From: Akkermansiaceae bacterium UBA2367
GTDB lineage: Bacteria; Verrucomicrobiota; Verrucomicrobiia; Verrucomicrobiales; DEV007
Assembly: GCA_002344525.1 (NCBI GenBank)
Contig: DDTJ01000075.1
Coordinates: forward strand, 62,001-126,000
Direction: 5' to 3'
DNA length: 64,000 bases
Below, in pieces: positions 32,868 through 40,711 of this stretch; position 1 is the stretch's first letter, and each line of letters begins with the position of its first letter. The notes beneath the pieces are model-generated. The model was not told where the DNA came from, did no database searches, and saw nothing but the letters and a program-made list of their open reading frames with translations. Both the position numbers and the translations under genes were made by a program.

Positions 32868-33887
32868 ATGGGCTTCATTCTCGGAATCCTCTTCGGCGGC
32901 GTCGCTTGGTTCATCGTGCGCTGCGTCCTCACTGGCTTCTTCACGGTCGAGCAGAACGAGCGGGCCGTCGTCACCACCTTCGGGCGGGCGCAGCGGATCA
33001 AGGGCAAGACCACCCTCGACACCCCGCTCGCCGACCATCTCAGCGACGACCACAAGAGCCGCTACGCCTATCCGCAACTGAAGGTGATCGGCCCCGGCGG
33101 CCCCTACGTCAAGATGCCTTGGCAGAAGGTCCACAAGGTCAGCATCGCCATCGAGACCGCGAGCATCGCCTACGACCCCGAGGACCCCACCGTGAACCGG
33201 AACTGGACCGTTCTCGAAGCGGTGACGAAGGACCAGCTCAACATCGGCGTGACCGGCCAGCTCCGCTTCAAGGTGTCGGAGCGCAACCTCTACGCCTACC
33301 TCTTCGGGGTGAAGCATCCGGTCGCCCACATCATGGGCTACTTCGTTTCCATTCTGCGCGAGCGCATCGCGAACTTCCATGCGAATCACGACGACGGCGT
33401 CGGCCTCGACCAGATCGACGACGCCATTCTTGAGGGGGGCAACCCGCAGATCGAGGGCGTTTCCATCAATGACCTGCGCAAGAACCTGAACGAACTCAAC
33501 GAGCAGATGAACCGCGAGTGCCTCAGCTCTTCGGCCCGTTACGGGATCGAGCTCGACGCCTCCCTCATCACCGGGATCGACCCCCCGTCCGACATCGACT
33601 CGGCCCTCGCCGCGATCAACACGGCGCACAACGAGGTCTCTGCCGACATCAGTCTCGCCCAGGCCGAGGCCGATCAGAAGATCGAGCAGTCCAAGCGCGC
33701 CGTCGAGATCCAGACCATGCGCGTCCAAGCCGAGGTCGAGCCTCTCCGCCGCGTCGCCGGGGAGCTCTTCGCCCTGAAGCAGAACGGCGGCTCCGCCTCG
33801 CTCCAGGCCTATCTCCGCAACGTGAAGCTCCAACTCTTCCGCCGCGCCCGCCGCGTCATCTCCGACAACCCTTCCCTTTCCTCATGA
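32868..33887 (+). CDS. SPFH/Band 7 membrane protein, first of a pair
   Basis: 339 residues from the ATG at 32868 (MGFILGILFGGVAWFIVRC), beginning with a membrane helix. The SPFH domain follows (TVEQNERAVVTTFGRAQR, LNIGVTGQLRFKVSERNLYAYLFG). A long coiled-coil follows (~residues 210-300: DISLAQAEADQKIEQSKRAVEIQTMRVQAEVEPLRR). It overlaps the next SPFH gene by 4 nt, so the two are probably made in equal amounts and may build a mixed ring, as HflK and HflC do. No FtsH protease gene is next to them. Frame extension upstream of 32868 overlaps the SGNH gene on the other strand and is not used. Confidence 0.88.
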   Translation: MGFILGILFGGVAWFIVRCVLTGFFTVEQNERAVVTTFGRAQRIKGKTTLDTPLADHLSDDHKSRYAYPQLKVIGPGGPYVKMPWQKVHKVSIAIETASIAYDPEDPTVNRNWTVLEAVTKDQLNIGVTGQLRFKVSERNLYAYLFGVKHPVAHIMGYFVSILRERIANFHANHDDGVGLDQIDDAILEGGNPQIEGVSINDLRKNLNELNEQMNRECLSSSARYGIELDASLITGIDPPSDIDSALAAINTAHNEVSADISLAQAEADQKIEQSKRAVEIQTMRVQAEVEPLRRVAGELFALKQNGGSASLQAYLRNVKLQLFRRARRVISDNPSLSS

Positions 33888-34798
33888 ACTTCTTCGCCGG
33901 CGCCGCCCTCAGTTTCTTCGGCCTCCTCATCGGCCTCCCCATCCTTCTCGGGATACTCAAGTACCTCTGCTGGTTCACCACGGTGAACGAGTGCCGTTGC
34001 AAGGTCTTCGTCCTCTTCGGCAAGGTCATCGGCGTGATCTCCGAGCCGGGCCTCCACATCACCCCCTTCGCCATCGGCCCGAGCGTCCTCCTCGTGCCCT
34101 TCTTCGGGAAGGTCCGCACTCTCGACCTGCGCCTCGACCAGCGCTACCTCCGCAGCCGCGCGGTGAACTCCGAGGAGGGCACGCCCGTCGGCATCGGGGT
34201 CTGGTACGAGATGCGCGTGAGCGACCCTGTCGCCTACCTCTTTGAGAACACCGACCCCGAAGGCTCGCTGATGGCCAACGTCACGAACACCACGGTGCGC
34301 AGCCTCAGCAACATGCCCCTCGACAGCATGATGCAGAACCGCCACCACATGAGCCGCGAGGTCCGCTCCGAGGTCTCGCCGAAGTCGGAGAGCTGGGGCT
34401 ACTCCCTCGGCTCCGTCTACATCCGCAAGGTGCATTTCCGCGACGCCGCGATGATCCACCAGATCGAGCAGAAGGTGGTGAACCGCCTCCGCCAAGTCAC
34501 CTCCGCGATCCGCCAAGCCGGGGACAACCAAGTCGACATCATCAAATCGCGCGCCGAGCGCGAAGCTTCCATCGAGTTCGCTAAAGCCCAGGCGGTGCGC
34601 CCCCGCCTCGTCGGCGAGGCCCTTCGCGAGATCGGGCGCGATCCCGAGGTCGTCGACACCCTGTTCAATGTGCTGGAGACGCAGGAGATGGTCGCTGGCA
34701 ACGGGGAGATCGTCCTCATGCCTCCGGGGGGCAGCATGCTGTCCGCTCTGGAGGCGCACCGGGACGCGGCGAGGACCCCGCCGCCGACCGGGAGGTGA
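33884..34798 (+). CDS. SPFH/Band 7 membrane protein, second of a pair
   Basis: 304 residues from the ATG at 33884. N-terminal hydrophobic helix FFAGAALSFFGLLIGLPILLGILKYL, then an SPFH domain: TTVNECRCKVFVLFGKVIGVISEPGLH, RYLRSRAVNSEEGTPVGIGVWYEMRVSDPVAYLFE. The C-terminal part (RLRQVTSAIRQAGDNQVDIIKSRAEREASIEFAKAQ) is a helical segment as in stomatin/slipin proteins, ending in a Pro/Gly-rich tail. It starts inside the stop of the first SPFH gene and is followed after 17 nt by the RbsA-type ATPase. A membrane-scaffold role is family knowledge; a link to the sugar transporter is inferred only from position. Confidence 0.88.
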   Translation: MNFFAGAALSFFGLLIGLPILLGILKYLCWFTTVNECRCKVFVLFGKVIGVISEPGLHITPFAIGPSVLLVPFFGKVRTLDLRLDQRYLRSRAVNSEEGTPVGIGVWYEMRVSDPVAYLFENTDPEGSLMANVTNTTVRSLSNMPLDSMMQNRHHMSREVRSEVSPKSESWGYSLGSVYIRKVHFRDAAMIHQIEQKVVNRLRQVTSAIRQAGDNQVDIIKSRAEREASIEFAKAQAVRPRLVGEALREIGRDPEVVDTLFNVLETQEMVAGNGEIVLMPPGGSMLSALEAHRDAARTPPPTGR

Positions 34799-34815
34799 GG
34801 CGGCGGAGGCAGGAG

Positions 34816-36354
34816 ATGGAGCAGGGTTTCAACAGCGATCCCGGCCTTCTCCCGGCCTTGCTGGAGGTGTCGGGCATCGGAAAATCCTTTCCCGGCGTGC
34901 GGGCCTTGCGCGACGTGAGCTTCTCCGTTGGCAAGGGCGAGGTCGTCGCCGTGCTCGGGGAGAACGGGGCCGGGAAAAGCACCCTCATGAAAATCCTCGC
35001 GGGCGTGCAGACGCCCGACTCGGGTCTGCTGCGATTCGACGGCGAAGCGGTGAGCGTCCGTTCGGTCGCGGAGGGCCTCTCCCTCGGCATCGCCCTGATC
35101 CACCAAGAACTCAACCTCGCGACCAACCTCAGCGTGGGGGCGAACCTCTTCCTCGGTCGCGAGCCGGTGAAGCACGGCCTGATCGACGAGAAGGAGATCG
35201 CCGCGCGCTCGCGGGAGCTGCTCGGGCGCGTCGGCCTCGACCTCGACCCCGCGACCCTCGTGGGCGACCTGCCCATCGGACGCCAGCAGCTCGTCGAGAT
35301 CGCCAAGGCCCTCTCCATCGACGCCCGCCTCCTCATCATGGACGAGCCGACCTCCAGCCTCTCGCAGGGAGAGACGGAGCGCCTTTTCGAAGTGGTGAAG
35401 GATCTCCGCGACAAAGGCGTCAGCATCCTCTACATCTCCCACCGCCTCGGCGAGGTCGTCGAACTGGCCGACCGCGTCGTGGTGCTGCGCGACGGGGAGA
35501 ACGCGGGGGAGCTGGCCCGAGGGGAGATCACCCACGACCGCATGGTGGGCCTGATGGTCGGTCGCGATCTCTCGCAGTTCTACGCCCACGAGCCGCATTC
35601 GCCGGGCGGCGTCGCGCTCTCGGTCTCAGGCCTGCGCACATGGGCGCATCCGGCCCACGAGATTTCCTTCGAGCTCCGCGCCGGCGAGATCGTGGGCATG
35701 GCCGGGCTCGTCGGGGCGGGTCGGACGGAGGTGCTCCAGACGCTCTTCGGCATCGCGCCCATGCGTGGGGGCACCATCGCGGTGGACGGGGAGGCGAAGA
35801 CAGTCGCCGATCCCCGTGCGGCCATCGCCGCGGGACTCGCCCTCGTGCCGGAGGACCGGAAGCAACAGGGTCTGATCCTCGACATGACCGTGTCCGAAAA
35901 CCTCTCCCTCGCCTCCGTGTCCCGCGATCAGCGCGCGGGCTTGCTGAACTTCGCGGCGGAGCGCGAGCTCACCGGGAAGATGACCCGACGGATGCGCATC
36001 AAGACGCCTTCGCCGAGGCAGATCGTGCGTTTCCTCTCCGGCGGCAACCAGCAGAAGGTCGTGCTCGGGAAATGGCTCGCGATGAAGCCGAGGGTGCTGC
36101 TCCTCGACGAGCCGACGCGCGGCATCGACATCGGGGCGAAACGCGAGATCTACGCGCTGATGGAGGAACTGGCGCGGGAGGGCGTGGCCATTCTCTTCGT
36201 CTCCAGCGAATTGGAGGAGGTGATCGGAATGTCCGACCGCGTCCTCGTGATGCACGAAGGTCGCCTCGCCGGCGAGCTGCCCCGCGAAGCCTTGGGCGAG
36301 GAGGCCATCATGCGGCTGGCGACGGGGAAGGGAACGCCCTTGCCCGCCGCTTGA
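34816..36354 (+). CDS. Sugar ABC transporter ATPase, RbsA/MglA-type (double NBD)
   Basis: 512 residues from the ATG at 34816; a GTG at 34795 is also possible. Two nucleotide-binding domains in one chain. The first has Walker A GENGAGKST, signature-like LPIGRQQLVEIAKAL and Walker B LLIMDEPTSSL. The second has the degenerate GLVGAGRTEVLQTLFG that is normal for this family, EDRKQQGLILDMTVSENL, signature LSGGNQQKVVLGKWL and LLLDEPTRGIDIG. It powers import of a simple sugar. Neither permease nor binding protein is adjacent; a matching RbsC-type permease and RbsB-type protein lie about 14-16 kb away at 50563-52472. Likely partners, but split between two loci. Confidence 0.92.
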   Translation: MEQGFNSDPGLLPALLEVSGIGKSFPGVRALRDVSFSVGKGEVVAVLGENGAGKSTLMKILAGVQTPDSGLLRFDGEAVSVRSVAEGLSLGIALIHQELNLATNLSVGANLFLGREPVKHGLIDEKEIAARSRELLGRVGLDLDPATLVGDLPIGRQQLVEIAKALSIDARLLIMDEPTSSLSQGETERLFEVVKDLRDKGVSILYISHRLGEVVELADRVVVLRDGENAGELARGEITHDRMVGLMVGRDLSQFYAHEPHSPGGVALSVSGLRTWAHPAHEISFELRAGEIVGMAGLVGAGRTEVLQTLFGIAPMRGGTIAVDGEAKTVADPRAAIAAGLALVPEDRKQQGLILDMTVSENLSLASVSRDQRAGLLNFAAERELTGKMTRRMRIKTPSPRQIVRFLSGGNQQKVVLGKWLAMKPRVLLLDEPTRGIDIGAKREIYALMEELAREGVAILFVSSELEEVIGMSDRVLVMHEGRLAGELPREALGEEAIMRLATGKGTPLPAA

Positions 36355-36361
36355 ATTTTCG

Positions 36362-37639
36362 ATGCGGGCGGCGACGCTTGCGCTCTTTTCCATGACCGCC
36401 AAAGCCTTCGCCTTCCTCCTTCTCCTCTTCCCTCTCCTCCCCCTGTCCGCCGAGGAGGCGGGCACTTGGCCCTTGGAGCGACTCCAGTCGGAGATTCCCG
36501 CCTTCCGCATCGAGGACGAGGCCGCGCCCATCCAGTCCCTGCTCTACGCCGGGGAGCCTGTCGGCGGGGAACCCACGGAAGTCTTCGCTTTCTACGCATC
36601 CCCCCGGACGCTCGGCACTGCACCGGAGGGCGCCATCTTTCCCGGCATCGTCCTCATCCACGGGGGAGGGGGCACGGCCTTTTCCGACTGGGTCTGGATG
36701 TGGGCGCAACGCGGCTACGCGGCCATTTCGATGGACTTGTCAGGGCACCGCCCGCCCGCACCGGCCTACGATGCGGCGGGCGGGAAGATTCCCGACCACG
36801 GCCATTCCAAGGAGCAGCGCGTCCGGCTCGGGAAAGGCGGCCTCGACCAAGGGCATTCCCAGAAATTCGACAGCATCGGTGGACCCATCGACGACGATTG
36901 GCCCTACCACGCCGTGGCCAGCGTGATCAAAGCCCACACCCTGCTGCGGAGCTTCCCCGGAGTCGATGCGGAGCGCACCGCCGTGACCGGGATCAGTTGG
37001 GGTGGCTACACCACCTGCCTCGTCGCCTCCCACGACGACCGGTTCAAGGCGGCCGTGCCGGTCTACGGCTGCGGCTTCCTCCACGAGGGCGAGTCCGTGC
37101 AGAAACCGGCCATCGACGCGCTCGGCGAGCGACGCGCGGCCTGGGTCGCCGCCTACGATCCCTCCTCCCATCTCGGGAAATGCCGTGTCCCCACCTTTTG
37201 GGTCAACGGCACCCACGACGTCCACTATGTCCTCGGCAGCTACGCGAAATCCTATGCCCTCGTGCAAGGCCCGCGCACCTTCCGCATCGAGCCGCGCATG
37301 AGGCACAGCCACGCCGCCGGATGGGAGCCGACCGAGATCGGGATCTACGTCGATTCTTTCCTGAAAGGCGGCGTCCCGCTCCCCGAGGTCGGGGAAATGG
37401 CGGTCGAGGGGGAAACCGTGACCGTCCCGGTGAAGTCGGCGACGAAGCTCGTCAAAGCGGAACTCCATTTCACCACCGCGACGGGGAAGCGCACCGAGCG
37501 CGAATGGTCGAACCTCCCCGCTCGGATCGAGGAGGGCCGCGTCATCGCCGCAGGACTCCCAGCGGAGGCCAACACATGGCTCGTCACGATCACCGACGAG
37601 CGCGGGGCGATGGTCACGAGCGCGGTGGGTTTGCGTTGA
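36362..37639 (+). CDS. Secreted alpha/beta hydrolase (acetyl-xylan-esterase/dienelactone-hydrolase-like)
   Basis: 425 residues from 36362; an internal ATG at 36392 (MTAKAFAFLLLLFPLLPLSA) would begin exactly at a signal peptide and may be the real start. The alpha/beta-hydrolase core shows GIVLIHGGGGTAFSDWV (oxyanion loop), nucleophile elbow TGISWGGY, acidic residue in WVNGTHDVHY and histidine in RMRHSHAAGW. The last ~80 residues (GEMAVEGETVTVPVKSATK) form a beta-rich extra domain. It begins 7 nt after the RbsA-type gene, suggesting shared transcription and a role in freeing sugar esters before import. Substrate not determined. Confidence 0.86.
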   Translation: MRAATLALFSMTAKAFAFLLLLFPLLPLSAEEAGTWPLERLQSEIPAFRIEDEAAPIQSLLYAGEPVGGEPTEVFAFYASPRTLGTAPEGAIFPGIVLIHGGGGTAFSDWVWMWAQRGYAAISMDLSGHRPPAPAYDAAGGKIPDHGHSKEQRVRLGKGGLDQGHSQKFDSIGGPIDDDWPYHAVASVIKAHTLLRSFPGVDAERTAVTGISWGGYTTCLVASHDDRFKAAVPVYGCGFLHEGESVQKPAIDALGERRAAWVAAYDPSSHLGKCRVPTFWVNGTHDVHYVLGSYAKSYALVQGPRTFRIEPRMRHSHAAGWEPTEIGIYVDSFLKGGVPLPEVGEMAVEGETVTVPVKSATKLVKAELHFTTATGKRTEREWSNLPARIEEGRVIAAGLPAEANTWLVTITDERGAMVTSAVGLR

Positions 37640-39605
37640 AATACCGCCCCGCGAGGTCGTCCATGGCGCTTTTCAATTCCGCTTCGTCGAGGAGGCGGTC
37701 GTAGACGAGGAATTCGAACCAGACGTTGCCCGTAGGGGTTTCGTCAGGATCGTCGAAGGCTCCTTTTCCGATCGCGATCCGGCCGAAGGCGGCGCCCTCG
37801 AACTCGATCGGCCCTTTTGCGACCGTTTCCTCGGAGGCCCCGGCCAGATGCGAGAGGAGGCGGTGCTCCTTCCGGTCGGGATTCCACAGGTAGGCGAGCA
37901 CGCCGGGCGACCCGCCCGGCCACGGGATGGAGAGGCGGTCGTCCCTCCTCTCGACCTGTCCGCGATAGACGGCGATGACTTGGCCGTCTCCGCCCGCCAC
38001 CAGTTGCACGGAGCGCCCGTCCGCGACCGGCGGCTGGATGAGGAAGAGGCGGTCGCCCCCGGCGGCGATGCGCATCGCCGCGACCAAGGTGAAGCCCCGA
38101 GGAAGGACGCCGGGATGTTTCAACATCGCCAAGGCGGAGCGGTTCGTCGTGCTCAGTCCGGGAAATTCGGCACGCAATCCAGGGATTCCCGTGCCGTCGT
38201 AGCGGTCGAAAAAGGGGAGGTGCTTGCCCTGCCCGTCGCCCTCGTCGCGGAGGAGGGACCGTTCCGTTTCGGGCGAGGCGAGATTCGCCCAAGCGGCGAC
38301 GGCTTCGCCTGGCTCGGGGGGGCGGAGGTAGTCGCGGGCGAAGACACCTTTCGACGCGGAGAAGTGCGCGAAGAGACCGTCATCCACTGGCAGGGGCGGC
38401 GGTTCGGGCCGTCCGTCGTCGGCGAGCCGGGTCGGCCAAGCGAACTCTGCGGGAGGGGCGGGATCGCGAAGAAGCAGGGCGGTCGCGAGCAGGGCGGCCA
38501 CCGTCCCGGAACCGCCGAGGATGAGCTTCCAAGGCAGCGGACGGGGGATAGAGGCTGGCTTCGTTGGAACTCTGGCCGCAACCGGACGGGCCGGACCCGC
38601 CGTCCGGGTGCCTGCGGGGGGGAGTGATGACGGTCGCTCCGCTCCGGCGACCGGGCCGGTTTTTCGGGTGGGCACCGGGCCGCTCGCCATTTTCAGGGTG
38701 CGGACGGGAGCTGCCCCGGCGGTCGGCCCGGCCGAGGGAGTAGAGTCCTCGCAGCCATCCTTTTCCGGCTCGTAGGGGATGCCTTTCAACGCGTCTTGGA
38801 ACTGGCGCAGCGCCGTCCTCGCGTCCGCTGGCCGGTCCTCGGGATCGCGGGCGATCAGACGCATGATCCAGTCCGCCACCAGCGGCGGCAGGTCGGCGCG
38901 CCGCTCGCCGATGGGGCGGCAGCGGTGCTTGATGTGGTTCATCGAGGTTTCCGCCGGGTTGGCTCCGGTGAAGGGCGCGGTCTGCGCCAGCATGTAGTAG
39001 AAGACGCAGCCCAGCGAATAGAGGTCGGTGCGCTGGTCGAGGGGTTTCAACTCCAACTGCTCGGGAGCGATGAAGTCGATCGAGCCGAGGAAGGAACCGC
39101 GCTGGTCGAGGGTCTGCAAAGAGGGCTGCTGGCTGAACTTGGAGAGGCCGAAGTCGAGCAGCTTCACGAGGAGGCGGCCCGAGGGCGTCGTCGAAAGCAT
39201 CAGGTTGCCCGGCTTGATGTCGCGGTGCAGCAGATTCAGGTCGCCCGCCGCGACGAGGGGTTCGAGACATTGCCCGGCGACGTCGCGGAAGTCGTCCCAC
39301 GAGAGGGCGCGCTCCTTCACGACGTTGTGGAGGTCATCGCCCTCGACCAGTTCCATCACGACGAAGGGGCCCTCCTCGTCCTCCTCGAAGGCGAAGATCG
39401 TGACCACGTTCGGATGCTGGAAGCGGGCGAGGGCGGCGGCTTCGCGGGCGAGCGATTCGCCGGCGTCCTCGTTCAAATTCGTCTCCTCGATGGGCAGGAG
39501 GCGTTTCAAGGCGACCTCCCGGCCCATCACCGTGTCGTGGGCGCGGTGGACCGCGCTCATCCCCCCCCTGCCGATCCTTCCGTGTATCTGATAGCGTCCT
39601 GGCAT
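37614..39605 (-). CDS. Membrane Ser/Thr protein kinase with extracytoplasmic lectin-like domain
   Basis: 663 residues from the ATG at 39605 (MPGRYQIHGRIGRGGMSAVH). Residues ~5-270 form a Hanks kinase: REVALKRLL (ATP lysine), HRDIKPGN (catalytic loop), LLDFGLSKF (DFG), FIAPEQL and DLYSLGCVFYYML. A Pro/Thr-rich linker (~290-350) leads to one membrane helix (KLILGGSGTVAALLATALLL, ~357-376). The outer ~285 residues have strands such as HFSASKGVFARDY, GFTLVAAMRIAAGGD and FEFLVYDRLLDEAELKSAM, which read like a LamG/concanavalin-type carbohydrate-binding fold. A receptor-like arrangement is inferred. Its 3' end overlaps the esterase gene by 26 nt on the opposite strand. Confidence 0.88.
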   Translation of the reverse strand: MPGRYQIHGRIGRGGMSAVHRAHDTVMGREVALKRLLPIEETNLNEDAGESLAREAAALARFQHPNVVTIFAFEEDEEGPFVVMELVEGDDLHNVVKERALSWDDFRDVAGQCLEPLVAAGDLNLLHRDIKPGNLMLSTTPSGRLLVKLLDFGLSKFSQQPSLQTLDQRGSFLGSIDFIAPEQLELKPLDQRTDLYSLGCVFYYMLAQTAPFTGANPAETSMNHIKHRCRPIGERRADLPPLVADWIMRLIARDPEDRPADARTALRQFQDALKGIPYEPEKDGCEDSTPSAGPTAGAAPVRTLKMASGPVPTRKTGPVAGAERPSSLPPAGTRTAGPARPVAARVPTKPASIPRPLPWKLILGGSGTVAALLATALLLRDPAPPAEFAWPTRLADDGRPEPPPLPVDDGLFAHFSASKGVFARDYLRPPEPGEAVAAWANLASPETERSLLRDEGDGQGKHLPFFDRYDGTGIPGLRAEFPGLSTTNRSALAMLKHPGVLPRGFTLVAAMRIAAGGDRLFLIQPPVADGRSVQLVAGGDGQVIAVYRGQVERRDDRLSIPWPGGSPGVLAYLWNPDRKEHRLLSHLAGASEETVAKGPIEFEGAAFGRIAIGKGAFDDPDETPTGNVWFEFLVYDRLLDEAELKSAMDDLAGRYFNANPPRS

Positions 39606-39662
39606 TCCGATCCGGGCGCCGCAAGACCGCCCTTCCGATACTGTCGTCGTTTTCGCGCTTGA

Positions 39663-39691
39663 TTGTCCAACGATTCCTGAGCATATCCACG
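39663..39691 (+). promoter_or_regulatory. Putative promoter of the ROK kinase gene
   Basis: TTGATT followed after 17 nt by CATATC, in the gap shared with the divergent kinase gene, about 20 nt before the ATG at 39708. Boundaries are approximate to a few bases. Confidence 0.3.
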
Positions 39692-39707
39692 AAATCGCCA
39701 CCATTCC

Positions 39708-40667
39708 ATGGCCCTCTCCACCCCCCCTCCCTCCGACGCCCTTCCACTCCTCCCCCTGCTCGGCGGGATCGAGGCGGGCGGAACGAAATACGTCTGCGCC
39801 GTGGCCTATGATCCGGCGAAGCCGCTGCTGGAGGCCCGCTTCCCCACTGGCGAGCCTAGGGAGACGGTCGCGAAAGCCGCCGCCTTCTTCCGCGAAGCCG
39901 CCGCGATCCACGGATCGATCCGCTCGCTCGGTATCGGCACCTTCGGCCCGGCGCGGATCGATCCGGCGGCCCCCGATTTCGGGACCATCCTGACCACGCC
40001 GAAAGCGGGCTGGTCGGGCTTTCCCCTCGTCGAGGAATTGAGGAAGGCCCTCGGCATGGACTTGCCCGTCGCGTTCGAGACCGACGTGAACGCCGCTGCC
40101 CTCGGCGAGTCCGTCCACGGCGCGGCGCGAGGGGTGCGGAACGTCGCCTACATCACCGTCGGCACCGGCATCGGAGGCGGGCTGCTCGGCGACGGGCGCC
40201 TCCTCCACGGACGGATGCATCCCGAGATCGGCCATCTCGCCGTACCCGATCTCGACGCGGCCTATGGCAAGGCCACGCAAGTCTGCCCCTTCCACGCGAG
40301 CTGCCTGGAAGGCCGCGCCAGCGGCCCGGCCATCGAGACCCGCTGGGGGAAGCCCGGCCACGAGCTGCCCGACGACCATCCTGCTTGGGGGCTTGAGGCG
40401 CAGTATCTCGCCATCGGCTGCCTCCAGCTCACCGCCGCTTGGTCGCCCGACCTCATCCTCCTCGGCGGCGGCGTCTCGCAAAAAAGCGGTTTGATCGATC
40501 GGGTGAGGGACGAGTTGGTGAAGCTGGCGGGCGGCTATTGGGATCTCCCGCCGATGGAGGACTATCTGAAGCTCCCCGCCCTCGACCAGCAAGCCGGCAT
40601 CGTCGGGGCGCTGGAACTGGCGCGGAGGGCGCGCGGAAAGACGTCGGAGGATGCGCCAGCGCTGTAG
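39708..40667 (+). CDS. ROK family sugar kinase (fructokinase-like)
   Basis: 319 residues. Phosphorylates a hexose with ATP. ROK landmarks: GGIEAGGTKYVCAVAYD (phosphate loop), FETDVNAAALGESVHGAA (catalytic Asp), VGTGIGGGLLGDGRLLHG, HPEIGHLAVPD, and the zinc-binding CPFHASCLEG. The sequence GGIEAGGTK and the CPFHxxCLEG motif are characteristic of the fructokinase/mannokinase branch. The stop codon at 40665-40667 lies within a repeated palindromic element (40653-40690). Divergent from the membrane kinase. Confidence 0.92.
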   Translation: MALSTPPPSDALPLLPLLGGIEAGGTKYVCAVAYDPAKPLLEARFPTGEPRETVAKAAAFFREAAAIHGSIRSLGIGTFGPARIDPAAPDFGTILTTPKAGWSGFPLVEELRKALGMDLPVAFETDVNAAALGESVHGAARGVRNVAYITVGTGIGGGLLGDGRLLHGRMHPEIGHLAVPDLDAAYGKATQVCPFHASCLEGRASGPAIETRWGKPGHELPDDHPAWGLEAQYLAIGCLQLTAAWSPDLILLGGGVSQKSGLIDRVRDELVKLAGGYWDLPPMEDYLKLPALDQQAGIVGALELARRARGKTSEDAPAL

Positions 40668-40690
40668 CCGACCTCATTGAGGCCGGATCG
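40653..40690. repeat. Dispersed palindromic repeat, copy 1
   Basis: 38-nt element matching 56780-56817 at 35 positions. The core CCGACCTCA-N-TGAGGCCGG is an 8-of-9 bp palindrome. It covers the stop codon of the ROK kinase gene. Confidence 0.75.
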
Positions 40691-40711
40691 AATGTCCATT
40701 CGACGCTCCCA

